Of a stretch of DNA of 64,000 bases, positions 23,033 to 35,541 are shown in pieces. Made by a program: the position numbers and the translations under genes. The notes beneath the pieces are model-generated. The model ran no database searches. It was not told where the DNA came from and was given only the letters and a program-made list of their open reading frames with translations. Where the stretch lies: NCBI RefSeq assembly GCF_051106095.1, contig NC_135785.1:183751045-183815044 (forward strand), written 5' to 3'. Numbering within the stretch: position 1 is the first letter of the stretch; each line of letters opens with the position of its first letter. The stretch comes from Pogona vitticeps. Lineage: Eukaryota; Chordata; Lepidosauria; Squamata; Agamidae.

Positions 23033-23921
23033 AGATGGGCAGGTAAGTGGCTTTCTGTGTAGCTCATTCACCCAAGGCGTGTATGGTATGGTACAAAGTG
23101 CACATCCTGTTGGTCCATTTACTTGGCACATCTCAAGATTACTAATACAGGGCTGCTTCCAAAAAATGGAGAAAGACTGCCCACAATGAATTAAATATGA
23201 CATTAATTTTGGAGAATGTTTCTTTCCCCAAAATGACAACAGTTTGTACACTGTGAGATATTAACTGATTTAGAAATGATAAACAAACAATTCCAGAATA
23301 AGTCTAATAAAAGGCTGAAAAGATCACCATCACCAAACTTCATCAAAAGGGGTGGGGGGAGACGACAAATCAAGCAGATGCAGCAAAGTGAACCACCAGA
23401 ACATACAAATACCTTTGTGGCTTTTATAGTGACCCAAACAGAATTCTGCCCTGGCTTGAAAATTTCGCCTGAGAAGTTTTGGTCTGAATTGCTTTGGGGG
23501 TGGGAGGGAGAGGAGACAGGCAGGAGTGTGTGGGCTCCCAATTCTGTGACTGGGATGAAAATTCAGATGCAGTCGTAAGAACCGATATACTCCTGCACTA
23601 AGGACCAACATGATGATAATGACTTCCATTGATTTTCAAATTTCAGAAGTGAGGGAAATTCAACCCTGTGTCCATGCTAGTTAATTCACAGGAGCTTGCA
23701 GGCTGTCCACTGGTCGACAATGAATAAGCTGCCTTTCTTTTCATGTCTTGTTTTCTTGCTTTATTTAACGGAGAGAGGGAACAGGAATCAAACTCAGATG
23801 CAGAAAAAATCCCAAAGCTAGGCATGGACAGTTAAAGCACAAGCAATCAGTAACTGCAGGATTCAGACAGACCACAAAGACATCTTCTGCAGATTAGAAT
23901 TACTGAATTACTGCCCCAACA
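23033..23921. other. intron DNA, nothing recognised
   Basis: Several overlapping frames on both strands (for example 23203-23541) lack family motifs. No repeat was named. Confidence 0.4.
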
Positions 23922-23933
23922 AAGAGAGAGTGA

Positions 23934-24012
<79 letters not shown>
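23922..24012 (+). repeat. compound (GT)n(GA)n microsatellite
   Basis: A GAGT start, about 22 GT units, then about 15 GA units. It has the same compound structure as 12537-12650. Confidence 0.97.
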
Positions 24013-24014
<2 letters not shown>

Positions 24015-25389
24015 GTCAATATAATCAAATAATTGTTTTTTATAAATAATTTGCATCTGAACAAGTGGGCTACAATTTACAGAGGATTATAACAAATAAA
24101 ACTTGTTACTCTTTAAGGTGCTGTTTGTTTTTGATACAAATAATGAAGCCATTTAATTATTTTGAATACTGGAAAAGTGCATAGCTCTAGATTAATGCCT
24201 TTCTGAAAAGGAGCAAACAGATGAGGTAGAAAGAAAGACAAAAGGGAGGAATTCATATTGTGCTTTTTAAATGGCTGTACTCCACCTGGAGTGTAAAACT
24301 CTCTAAAGTGTAAGATGTAAATAACTTGGCACATTATATAAAGGCTCAGTGAAGTACTGTTCACACGGCTAGTTTGGGGCTCATCAAGGGACCCAGCACA
24401 TGATGTGAATTACAAAGAGCTTGAGAGTCCTTGAGAAGAATCCAGAGAAGAGAAAAGAAAAGCTGTCTGAGGGGGAGAAAAAGAGTAGGCATCGCTTGTT
24501 TTAAAAGAGGGAGGACCTCCACGTATACGAGAGTGTTAAAGCAGACATAGAGCTACAGGATTTGCCAGTTTTAAAAATGCTTCACTGTCAAAGTTAAGAG
24601 TCATGTAAGCTGCCAGCAATGGAGCTGAAAAGTGTACAGAAGCCCACAGACTGTCAGAGTTATGAAGAGGTTCCTAGGGCGAGGGCGGAAAGCAGGAAGG
24701 AAGGAATGGAAAATATTTAACGCCAGTAGCTGTTATTATCTCTCTCCCCTTCAATAGACAGCCAAAGCATGTGAAGAAATAAAAAGAATTATATTCAACC
24801 CAGCATTCATCACATCTCTGGGTTTTCCAGCATGTTCCATGCATAAATACAGAAAACTGTATCACTGTAATTTCTCTGTTAATAGATAGACCTATCCAGC
24901 TCCAACTAGGAAATCACTCCTAAGGGGGATGGATCAGTTTGGCCCAAAGGTAATCCAAAACAATATTAGGGACCTTGCCACTGCATTGTGACACTGAATC
25001 CACGTTATTTAGTACCTGGAACGTTTCCAGATTGCCCCACATTACCGATTTTGTACAGGCAATGGGAATGGCGAGGAAGCAGCCAATGGATACCATAGCA
25101 GGGACTGGATGCAGCATCTGCTTGTCAAAATACACACAAATGCTGTGGTGAGCAAGTGTGACAGCATCCAAGTCCTCAGGTCCTGCTGCACTGTCCCCAC
25201 CCCTAGTCCCCTGAGATGTTTAAAAGCTTGGGGGAGGGGGGCGAACGAGATGGATCCTTAGGATTGTAGGAGATGGTAAATATTATAGATGAACTCTGTA
25301 GTGGGTGCACTACAGAGGAATCTGTCCAACATCACTTGGAAAAGCTACTTGGTGAAGCCACATATTTGAATTACAACTCCAGAGGAGGT
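24013..25389. other. intron DNA, nothing recognised
   Basis: No gene or clear repeat is visible. The minus-strand frame 24920-25171 shows no domain. Confidence 0.4.
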
Positions 25390-25485
25390 CATAGACAGGG
25401 TGGTAGAGCATCTGCACTGGATACACCTGGTCCCATGTTTGATCCTCTGCCTTTTTGAGGCAGATTTGGAAAACCGTCTGCTGAG
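25390..25485 (+). repeat. tRNA-derived SINE head
   Basis: GGTGGTAGAGCATCTGCACT (A box) and GTCCCATGTTTGATCCTCTG (B box) are followed by GGCAGATTTGGAAAACCGTC. This resembles the 'TGGCTCAGTGGTAGAGCATC' SINE of reptiles. It is short and decayed. Confidence 0.5.
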
Positions 25486-25628
25486 TTTAATACCCATTTT
25501 TCAAAGCTGGAGGTGGGCTTGTAGCCAATTCCTAATTTTTACCTCACTTCCCCAAGAACTCTGTGTGGCACCTGGACAGATCTAGTGGCATAACATTGGG
25601 CCTCAGATCTCTTAAAGTTTCATACTCA

Positions 25629-25898
25629 TGGTTGTTGTGGGTTTTTCGGGTTCTTTGGTTGTGTTCTGAAGGTTGTTCTTCCTGACGTTTCACCAGTCTC
25701 TGTGGCCGGCATCTTCAGAGGACTGGAGTAAGAACTCTGTCCATGCTCTGGACAGAGTCCCTACTCCAGTCCTCTGAAGACACCAGCCACAGAGACTAGC
25801 GAAACGTCAGGAAGAACAACCTTCAGAACACGGCCAAAGAACCCGAAAAACCCACAACAACCATCAGATCCCGGCCATGAAAGCTTTCGAGAATACAT
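25629..25898 (+). repeat. Penelope-type hairpin repeat with hammerhead-like core (copy 1)
   Basis: A near-perfect palindrome spans 25629-25863, with arms of about 110 bases and a 7-base loop at 25743-25749. The arms carry TTCTGAAGGTTGTTCTTCC and CTGACGTTTC. The right end continues as GGCCATGAAAGCTTTCGAGA. In squamates such sequences belong to Penelope-like elements (from memory). Hammerhead-like boxes CTGAAGA (25774-25780) and GAAAC (25801-25805) sit in the right arm, with the mirror set on the minus strand at 25688-25718. A sister copy lies at 48.56 kb. Confidence 0.75.
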
Positions 25899-26040
25899 TC
25901 CATAACCATGAATGAAAGTAATAAGGCTCTATGTTCAGGGCAGGAAACACAATCACAACATCTGACAACAATTAGTGCAGGCCTTGGATTGGTTTGATCA
26001 GTCATCCCTCTTTCAGGGCCCACCTATCTGCTGGATAACC
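25899..26040. other. short intron stretch between repeats
   Basis: This probably still contains the flank of the Penelope-type repeat. Nothing else is recognised. Confidence 0.3.
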
Positions 26041-26157
26041 TACACTGATCAACCACAACATTAAAACCACTGACGGGTTAAGTGAACAGCATTGAGTATA
26101 CCTTTACAATGGCACCTATGAAGGGATGGAATATATTTGGCGACAAGTGAATGTGCG
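26041..26157 (+). mobile_element. Tc1-like transposon, left end
   Basis: TACACTGATCAACCACAACA is followed by TTAAAACCACTGACGGGTTA and ATGGCACCTATGAAGGGATG. This is the start of a Tc1-like family common in fish and also found in reptiles. TA at 26041-26042 is the expected target duplication. The transposase part resumes at 27043 after inserted sequence. Confidence 0.7.
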
Positions 26158-26890
26158 GGTTTGGTTTCTGGTTCCTTTTGTTGTTCAAATAAACTGGGAA
26201 ACTTTTGCATTTTTGAAACAGGAGTAAGGTTTATTGGAGTAGTTAACAGATAACCGGTATCAACAGGCTTATTCCAATGTCTTTCTCCTTCTGACAATGG
26301 GTTGGGGGCAGGGGTTTCCATTCTTCTAGGAACGGGTTCTTTTCATTTGTGTCCCATGGACCTGGCCAGTCTATAGACAAATTCTGGTCTACCGCTTGCC
26401 CCGGTTCACCTTCCAACAAAGGCACGGTGTCTTCATCCTGGTCGTCCACCCACACGAGGCATCCAGAGGGTGTGGGTGTCTGCTAGGATCCTCTCAGTAG
26501 TCCCTCGTCCGCATTTCTCTCAACCTCCATTCTAACCTCTCTCTCCTCTCTCTCTCTCATTTCCTTCTCTCAGCTTCCTTTCTCCACTCCCTGGCCTCAG
26601 CCTCTCCCAAATATGATGGTCTCTGGGGAATCTCTCCTCCTGTAATCTGCCTCCTCTTTTAGTATCCTCAGTTTTTCCCAAGCCCCGGTCCAGGGATCTT
26701 CCATCCGGGGACAGGAGGCAGAGGGCAATGGGGACGGGAGACAGCGGGCAGTGGGGGCAGCTTTGGAAGCCCGGGAAGCCGAAAGCCGGCAGCGGGCGCA
26801 GAGCGGCTTTCTGCTTCCCGGGCTTCAAACCCCCCTCCGCTGCCCTTGACAGAGAGGAGACAGAGGGCAGCGGAGGGAGTTTTGAAGCCC
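26158..26890. other. sequence inserted in the Tc1-like element, unclassified
   Basis: The first half (26158-26520) is unrecognised; AATAAACC occurs on its minus strand. From 26690 it becomes GC-rich, with a motif (GGGAAGCCGAAAGCCGGCA) repeated at 26779 and 26891 and an inverted copy between them (TTCCCGGGCTTCAAACCCC, 26814). The GC-rich part appears to be the interior of the MITE that ends at 27041. Confidence 0.45.
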
Positions 26891-27041
26891 GGGAAGCCGA
26901 AAGCCGGCACGGATTAAATGCTGGAACAGATTAAATGGTTTTCAGTACATTCCTATGGGAAATGGACCCTCGACCTACAGACTTTTCGACCCGCGGCCAC
27001 TGTTCCAATATGGATTAATTCCTTAAGTCGAGGGTCCACTG
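26891..27041 (+). mobile_element. Tigger/mariner-type MITE, right end (CAGTGGACCCTCG family)
   Basis: The reverse-complemented right end is CAGTGGACCCTCGACTTAAG. The internal phrase TTCCTATGGGAAATGGACCC matches the CCTATGGGAAA core of the other MITEs. No left TIR was found, so the copy is truncated or rearranged. Confidence 0.6.
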
Positions 27042-27042
27042 T

Positions 27043-27211
27043 GCCAAAAGCGGTGCAAGGAAGGACAACTGGTGAACAGTGTCAGGGCTGCAGGCACCCA
27101 TGGCTCATGGATGTACATGTGGAGCGAAGGATAGTCTGTCTGGTCCAATCACACAGAAGAGCTATTGTAGTTCAAATTGTTGACAAACCTAATGCTGGAA
27201 CATTAACATGA
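27043..27211 (+). pseudogene. Tc1-like transposase remnant (N-terminal DNA-binding region)
   Basis: The frame encodes KAVQGRTTGEQCQGCRHPW, then ERRIVCLVQSHRRAIVVQIV and NAG. This aligns by eye to the second helix-turn-helix segment of Tc1-like transposases (consensus as I recall it: GRPRLIDARGERRLARVV--NRRATVAQIA). Only about 55 residues remain and there is no DDE catalytic region, so it is dead. Confidence 0.7.
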
Positions 27212-27511
27212 CTCCAACTCTAGTGGTCTGCCACCTGAAACCTCCAGTTTGTTCCTCAGAGTAAGTCTTCAGCATTACCTCTTCTTCATTTATAACAACT
27301 GTGCCTCAGCTCTCCCTTTCTCACTTGTCATAATTAGCCATTTCAGGGTCCCTTCCTTGAGGTCTGGACTCACCACTTTGTGGCAGGATGCCCTTGAGAA
27401 AGTCAATAAGCATTCAATATTTTCTCTTACTGAGGTTTCAAGGGTGTTTCACTCTGCCATAGGTGTCTTTATATGACCTGCCACTTTTCACCTAAGCATT
27501 AAAAATGGTCA

Positions 27512-27919
27512 ATGTCTGCCTATTATGTCTACATTTGGGAACATCATGTGGTTTGCTGTAATGCCAGTCAGTTAGCCTGGCCAAGAAGCATTTCAGACCA
27601 TTACTTGACCCTGGTGACCCTAACCAAAGGCTCAACAAATCATCAGATCTTTGGATGCAATGGAAATGTGCTTATTTCAAAAGCAGAAGTGGAAGCTTTA
27701 GAATGCCTCCGTCAAGTGCTCAGAAAAGAAAGGGAATTTGAAAATCTGAAGCTCATGGCAGTGTGCTGTTTTAACAGACAGGTACTCATGGCTCTTCATT
27801 GCATTTCAGCCAACCTAGTCAAAAAAGAAGAAATGCTCTGGACTGCAGAAAGGAATGGGGGAGCAACAGCTGTAGTGGTCACCAGGGAACTGCCTGAAGG
27901 TTTGAAAGATTCAGTCTGA
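27512..27919 (+). CDS. unidentified 135-codon ORF (doubtful)
   Basis: An open frame of 135 codons runs from ATG to TGA immediately before a CTAA array. It contains KAEVEALECLRQVLRKEREF and AVVVTRELPEGLKDSV. I do not recognise a family. The charged, helix-prone middle (about residues 55-80) and unbiased composition are more protein-like than neighbouring frames. No intron signals or promoter were seen. It may be the 3' part of a decayed retroelement or a processed pseudogene, since a simple-repeat tail follows, or a chance frame in the GEMIN8 intron. It lies on the strand opposite GEMIN8. Confidence 0.2.
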   Translation: MSAYYVYIWEHHVVCCNASQLAWPRSISDHYLTLVTLTKGSTNHQIFGCNGNVLISKAEVEALECLRQVLRKEREFENLKLMAVCCFNRQVLMALHCISANLVKKEEMLWTAERNGGATAVVVTRELPEGLKDSV

Positions 27920-29890
<1,971 letters not shown>

Positions 29891-29894
29891 ATAG

Positions 29895-30010
29895 GACGGC
29901 ATTGCAGACAAGCATTGAAAGGGCTGGGCTCAAATCCCGTTCAGCTTTGAAGACTATGCATTGGCCTTCAGCAAGTCACCACCTCTTAGGCTTACCGCTT
30001 CGGTAGTTTG
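29895..30010 (+). repeat. degraded tRNA-derived SINE
   Basis: GGGCTCAAATCCCGTTCAGC, GCCTTCAGCAAGTCACCACC and TCTTAGGCTTACCGC follow the order 'caaatcccactcagc ... cttgggc-agtcac ... tctcagcctaacc' seen in MIR-like and other amniote SINEs. Confidence 0.45.
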
Positions 30011-30203
30011 TGACCACAGGATTGGGAAAATGCTATGCACAGCTTCTAGAGGTCTAGGTAACTGATCTAAAGTGACAGATAAAAAAAGGAAGTATTTTAT
30101 TGGCCGACTGGCTGAACATGAACCCATGTTCAAGGCATTATACGTAACACACCTCAAGATCAGGATATTTAGCAGACACCTTTTCCATATGTATACCCAA
30201 TTA

Positions 30204-30629
30204 TAGTGGTGCCTCGGAAGAGAAATGCCTCGCAGGACAAAAAACTCGCAAGACAAATGGTTTTGGCAATGGGATTGATGACTCGCAAGAAAATGTTCCT
30301 ATGGCCGTGCTTCGCAAGAAGAATGTTTTCCGTTTTTTGTTCTTGCCTCATGTTTGCTGATTTTTAAATGTTTTTCTATGAGGTTTAAAAAGTTAAAGTT
30401 TTTTCATTGAAATTTTTTAAATCATCTGCATAATATGTACGGCTTTAAAGAGCACTTAATAAACCCTTTGTAAACCAAATTTGATTTTGTTCTGACTTTT
30501 TTTGCCCATAGGAACACATTAATTAGATTTCAATGCAGTCCTATGGGAAAATGCGTTTCGCAAGACGAATTTTTCGCAAGACAACATTAACCGCGGAATG
30601 AATTAAATTCGTCTTGCGAGGCACCACTG
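30204..30629 (+). mobile_element. Tigger/mariner-type MITE, 426 bp
   Basis: The left end TAGTGGTGCCTCGGAAGAGA (first base mutated from C) follows TA. The right end reverse complements to CAGTGGTGCCTCGCAAGACG. Subterminal CTCGCAAGACAAA-type repeats and a CCTATGGGAAAATGCG core place it with 13426-13872. Confidence 0.85.
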
Positions 30630-30631
30630 TT

Positions 30632-31032
30632 ATCTATGAAATCAGAATGTTTTGTTAGTTGCTCCACCACCAACAGAATATCATCGTGTAACACTGCAAA
30701 GGTTGTCCTTCTCTGTGCTAATCTCCACTCTCTTGAACACTCTCCCCACATGGCAGGACCTTTATTTAGTCTTAAATGTTTTCTGGAAACATAGCTGGTT
30801 TATACAGGCTTTCTCCAGCTGACGACCACTGATGTATTTCCCTGTCATTGTGGGAATGGTTTTAAGTGTTGTACTTATTCTCTCTTCAAAGTGTATCTTA
30901 AACCACCTTTTTTTCATCCAATAACTCAGCTGTATTTTAATGGAACCCCCTTGAGAATTTTATTATATAAACAAACAGCAATATAACCAGCATTAATGCA
31001 AACAACAAATATGGCAAGAGGCAGGCACTTAC
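30632..31032. other. intron just inside the GEMIN8 donor
   Basis: No repeat is recognised. The GEMIN8 donor GTAAGT occupies 31027-31032 on the minus strand. Confidence 0.5.
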
Positions 31033-31459
31033 GCAACTCTTCCCTGTGCCTCTCCGTCTGCTCAAAATACTGGCGCAGCTCATCCGTGATTTCCATGTTG
31101 CTCAAATCATACTCCACATCCTCTTCACCTTCAGATTCTGTTTCAGTTTCAGAGTCCCTTTCTGGCATCTCTCTTCTGATGTTCTGAGGGGCACGTTGAG
31201 GCCTTTGAGGGCCCCAGGTTTTGTTGCTTTGACCAGTGGCACCTTGTCTCAGGGAGTTATCTTCCTCCCAGTCTGGGTACCGCCTACCAGAATAGTTTCC
31301 AGCAGAACAAAACAATGGATGATACAAGGACTCCATGGATTTCCTGTAAGCAATTTTATGTCTATGCATCCACTCCATGGCTTGGTTGTAATGTTTCCAG
31401 TATCTTGCATACACTTGTTGTGAATACCATGGTCTTAAATCTTGAGCCATTGGAGCTTT
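31033..31459 (-). CDS. GEMIN8: GEMIN8 first coding exon (residues 1-139 plus one base)
   Basis: This encodes the N-terminal part of Gem-associated protein 8, which acts in SMN-dependent Sm-core assembly on snRNAs. The ATG is at 31450-31448, nine bases into the exon. The acceptor (AG at 31460-31461) follows a clean pyrimidine tract TTTTCTCTCTCTCTCTTTAG, so at least one 5' UTR exon lies upstream. Diagnostic segments are RPWYSQQVYARYWKHYNQAM near the start, an acidic stretch (DSETETESEGEEDVE), then DLSNMEITDELRQYFEQTER and HREEL at the exon end, all strongly matching mammalian Gemin8. The donor is TTGC|GTAAGT. The joined product is 224 residues against 242 in human, with the variable middle shorter. 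The frame runs 35 codons past the donor into the intron, which is why a raw frame looks like a 174-residue protein with a hydrophobic tail. That tail is intronic. Confidence 0.96.
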
Positions 31460-31461
31460 CT

Positions 31462-32192
31462 AAAGAGAGAGAGAGAGAAAAACAAATTCCAGAGATTTGA
31501 GAATTGTAGAAAGGTGTTTTCTTCCTTTTTGAAAAACAGCATCTCACCTTAATTAAAACAAAATGGCCTTCTTTGCACATTTGGCCATACAACATGCATA
31601 TTGTCTACTTCTACTCCTTTAGCTATTTATGCAGCTACAACACCTGGCTGTCTTACAAATAAGGCCAGTCAAAACAATAACAAAAATAATAGTAAAGGTC
31701 TGTGCTGTTTTCCCTTACACACCTGAATCTCTAAATATCTAGTGACTCTTCCCTGCAGAAAAATTTACAAACCAAATTTGAAGATAAAAGAAATAAGGTC
31801 AACACAGTCCAAATGGACACTGATTAGAGAAAAATGATAAGGTGGAGACATCAGGTGGCTGAGAGAAGAAAGAAAGGAAAAAGAAATAACAATTCAGCAA
31901 GAGTGATGTCACATTGCTATAATGATCTTTTGAGGCAACTTGGTGAGCAAAGCTACATTATCTGAAGTATCTGACCTTTTCTTCAGAAGGTATATCAGAG
32001 GGAAGGATTTAAAAATATGCAAATATAACAATAGAAAAAGGGACACAAGTTTATTTATAAAAAAGCCATGAAATCTTATTTTAAGCCATGTAACCTAACC
32101 AACCTTCCCAAGAGTATGACAGAATATTTAAATAAAAATGTGTGAAGTACCACTGATATGCTTTCACAAATGCACACTTAAATGGCACCAGA
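31462..32192. other. upstream intron (5' UTR intron of GEMIN8), nothing recognised
   Basis: AT-rich DNA with no coding or repeat signature. Confidence 0.45.
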
Positions 32193-32570
32193 TTAGGCAT
32201 CCTTCAGTTTCAAGAGACTATGGTAACGTGCTCTGTATGGAGGACTTGGAACAACGTCTAGTGTGGCTGAGAAGGCCAATTTGAGAGTGGCAATCTCTTC
32301 CACACTGAAGACAAATACAATCTGCCCCCTGTTGAGCCCCCTGATTTTCCTGCTTTCGTGACTGCCTCTCTGCCTCAGCCTGCTGGACAAGGGTCTCTTC
32401 AAACTGGGAGAGGCCGTGATGCAACGCCTGCCTCCAGGCTGAACGCTCAACGTCAAGGTTTCCCATCTGTTGAGGTCCATTCCTAAGGCCTTCAGATCCC
32501 GCTTGCAGGTGTCCTTGTATCGCAGCTGTGGTCTCCCTCTGGGGCAATTTTCCCTGCACTAAATGGCACC
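32193..32570 (-). mobile_element. LINE 3' end with C2H2-type tail motif (copy 1)
   Basis: On the minus strand, frames encode GNLDVERSAWRQALHHGLSQ, then FEETLVQQAEAERQSRKQEN, then DCICLQCGRDCHSQIGLLSH with TRRC. These are the closing segments of a LINE ORF2 with a zinc-binding CxxC...H...C end. A longer sister copy lies on the plus strand at 51517-52600. Both belong to one non-LTR family that I cannot place in a clade with certainty (RTE-like is my best guess). Only the 3' end remains here. Confidence 0.75.
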
Positions 32571-33914
32571 ACGTTGAGGTGATTTGCTAAACAGTTTGAT
32601 AGTGGAGGCAGTGGAACATTCATGTTATACAGTATATGAATGCTTGCCTCTCATTTCTCTAACTTTAAAGCCACCATCATGTGCCTGAAGTTTTTCTCTG
32701 AAAGAGCCCCAAGCAGCATGGCCTTCTGCTGCCTGCAGGCTGCTTCATGTTTGTCCAATTTGGGGGGGATGATTGTAAATTCTGATGTGTAGACAGTTTG
32801 TAAGGCAGAGGTGTTAAATGAAGAACATGGGCAAAATACTCTGCCTCTCCTTTTTTGTGTCTCTTTTGCGCACTCACTACGTGTCATGCTTCAAAGTAAA
32901 AATGGGCAGGCGGGGAGCCCACAAACCTATTGCTGAAGTTCTGCAGTTTGGAATTAGGATAAGGCATGGCAGTTCAGTGGGGCCAATAGTGCCCCCCCCC
33001 CGGGCTTAAGAATAGGGACAACAGTATTTGCCTTGATATTCCCAGGTTGTAAGAATGTCCACTTATAGAATTGGACTATACTTCTCTACCCAGATAATCC
33101 TTCAGGCAAGGTAGGCTAATTATTGTCTACTAATCAATTCAGTATTGATGGAGACAAATGAGTCCATTACATCTGCCAGGTAAGAAGGTGAAGAATCCCA
33201 TAAATATAAATGGACCATTTCAAAGAAAATGCTGGTTAAGTCACATTACATGAAGAAAAGAAACAGTACAGGCCAGAAAGCAGAAGATCAAAGAAGCAAC
33301 AATTATATACTAGGCTAAAGATCAGTAGTGATCTAAGTGGAAAGTGTAGCATAATGACATCACCCCAACCCATGCACACACTTTATTAGTTTTACCCTAA
33401 AACATTGTGACAATTTAACTTTCCCAGCCAAAGAACAGAAGTGATACTTTAAAATTTCTGTGTGCTCCGCTGAGTAAGTGCTAGTGTGGATATCAAAAAC
33501 TATGGAGTTATCCACACCTGCATAGCCTAAGTTGTTACTGTACTTGCAGTAACCATGACAATAAGAGTAATGATAAATTCCATTTCACCACTGCATATGG
33601 CATTTGTAGCATGTTCCATTTTCTCATGTCACCAAAGAATACTCAAATAACAATGTGCTGAAAGGCAAGAGCTACTATGATATGTAGAGTCTCCAAAATA
33701 TCTGAGATGACAAAAACTTAGCAAAGTAGACTGAAACTCGCACATCTTCTAGCACCTCTCCCCTTCATTACAAAGATGATGCACTTAGGACCTGGGATTC
33801 CAAATGAATGATGGAGCGAGCACAAAGACCCCCCATGCAGCTGTTTTACCCCTCCTCTGTTCCTTAAGGCAGAGACGCCATGCAAACAGATCTTGAACAA
33901 CTGCTCCATGTGTC

Positions 33915-33993
33915 TGTACAGAGCTGTACTCGCATGAGTACGGGGTGGGTAGAGCCCATGTTGCACATTTGGCTGTGTGTGAACAGGGAGCCC
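33915..33993 (+). repeat. unknown dispersed repeat, copy 1
   Basis: GTACGGGGTGGGTAGAGCCC, ATGTTGCACATTTGGCTGTG and TGTGAAC reappear at 34342-34412 in the same order. I do not recognise the family. Confidence 0.6.
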
Positions 33994-34341
33994 CCACTCC
34001 TATCTGTATGAGAGCATGGGTACAGCAGAATTGGGGGAAACTATTTTCTTTGAACCATGCCAGCAATCGTAATCCCACCCTCTGGTTTGTTAGAGGAATA
34101 GTTCCTTATCTCTCCACCACGCAGAGGCTCCTGCAGGAATACAAATCCTGACACTCCCTCTGTACTACACTCCCCGGACCTTCTTGTATCTTTCTACTAC
34201 AGTCAGTGATGTGATTAGGAAATGTAAGACTTCCGTGGCACTACAAAGAGAGCTTTCTTGAAAGACCTTTGTACATCACTTCATTTTCTTCCAAATATTG
34301 TAAGGCAAGGCTGCCTTACAACATCTGGAACAACTAGTATT

Positions 34342-34412
34342 TGCACAGAGTTGCACTCTCGGCAGTACGGGGTGGGCGGAGATCATGTTGCACACACAGC
34401 TGTGTGTGAAGG
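34342..34412 (+). repeat. unknown dispersed repeat, copy 2
   Basis: GTACGGGGTGGGCGGAGATC, ATGTTGCACACACAGCTGTG and TGTGAAG match the segment at 33915-33993 about 430 bases away. Confidence 0.6.
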
Positions 34413-35455
34413 TATCTGACAAAGTCCTGCCATTATAGTACCACTTACTGTGATGAAAAAAATATTTTGGTGTGAAAATATTCTCAGGATAAATGAAGGT
34501 TTTATTAATGCCTATAGAGAATTTATTATACCAAGAGAGTTTGCAAGAACCATAAATTACACCATGTTAATCAATATACGTACACTTGATACGAGTGAAC
34601 CAGAGATTTCTCTGTTTGTTTCCAAGAGCATACTTTAAGGAGGCAAGATCTCAGAATCCAACAGGACTGTGCAAGCATTCCCTTCTAAATTATTAAGAAT
34701 AAATGAATTCCAAAAGCTTAATTGTATTTACTCTTGCCATTCAGTTTTGACAATGCGTCTTAAGAGGTCAGCCTTCTTTTGTTCACAGCTAGTTTCACTT
34801 TCTGGTTCCCATGGACTTGGAAGACGTTTTTTGTGTGTGTGTCAGACATACTTGAATAAAAGCAGAAGTCTCCCCCTCCCGTCTCTGAAAAGCTTTAATA
34901 GTGGGAGGGGGGGGAAGCCCTGACAATGGTTTCGGTCTCCACCCCAATGAAGTCAATGGCAACATTCCCATTATTTTAATGGCGCTGGACTGCACCCAGT
35001 CCTCATTTGAAGTCAGCTTTCAAGGAGGAGAACAAATTGCTCTAAACAGGACGTTTGAGAGTGGTCACTAGCACTTTTTATATACAATTCCTCTCACATA
35101 CCCCACCCACAGCTACATAAGAGCTATTTATATTTACCATTTTTTGTTGTTACACACTCCCCCTTTTAAACAAGGAACACAAGTTCTTCCATTCATGGAG
35201 GAGGAGGAGGATGTTCCCAATACAGTATCAGTAACCAAGTCATGCTAACTGGGCAACTCAGAGAGGCCCCAAACTTACTTTCCTATTGTGTATTTAATGT
35301 GCTGTTTTACTGGTGTTTGGCTCTATTAGAGGCCCCTCCTTCCCCTTCCCTTATATCCTGTTTTTCCTTCGGCAAGCTCACAGGGCCCTCTCAACTTTAT
35401 CCTTAAGACCACTCTTGAAGTAAGAAAGAATGATAGCCCAAAGAATAAAAAAAAA

Positions 35456-35541
35456 GCAGATTGATTTAAATAAAAAACCATTTAAAAATTTAAATCCATT
35501 TTTTTATTTAAATTGATTTATTTTGAATCAAATCTACCCTG
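35456..35541 (+). mobile_element. hAT-type 'GATTTAAATC' MITE, partial
   Basis: CAGATTGATTTAAATAAAAA leads into TTTAAATTGATTTATTTTGA and ends AATCTACCCTG. The end and TTTAAAT-rich interior match the element at 42909-43219, whose left end is CAGGGTGG. The left terminus is degraded. Confidence 0.55.

Larger units (their letters stand above)
32571..35455. other. unannotated intergenic/intronic DNA
   Basis: It holds two similar segments at 33915-33993 and 34342-34412, listed separately. Otherwise no gene or named repeat. C homopolymer at 32992-33001. Confidence 0.4.

Noticed and set aside
26158-26520. Possible LTR because of AATAAACC and a 70-codon acidic frame on the minus strand
   Set aside because: No terminal repeats, primer-binding site or retroviral motif could be recognised, so I left it unclassified.
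30926-31032. C-terminal 35 codons of the GEMIN8 frame, with a membrane-like segment (CLPLAIFVVCINAGYIAVCL)
   Set aside because: It lies past the GTAAGT donor. The downstream exon restores the family C-terminus, so this is intron and not a membrane anchor.
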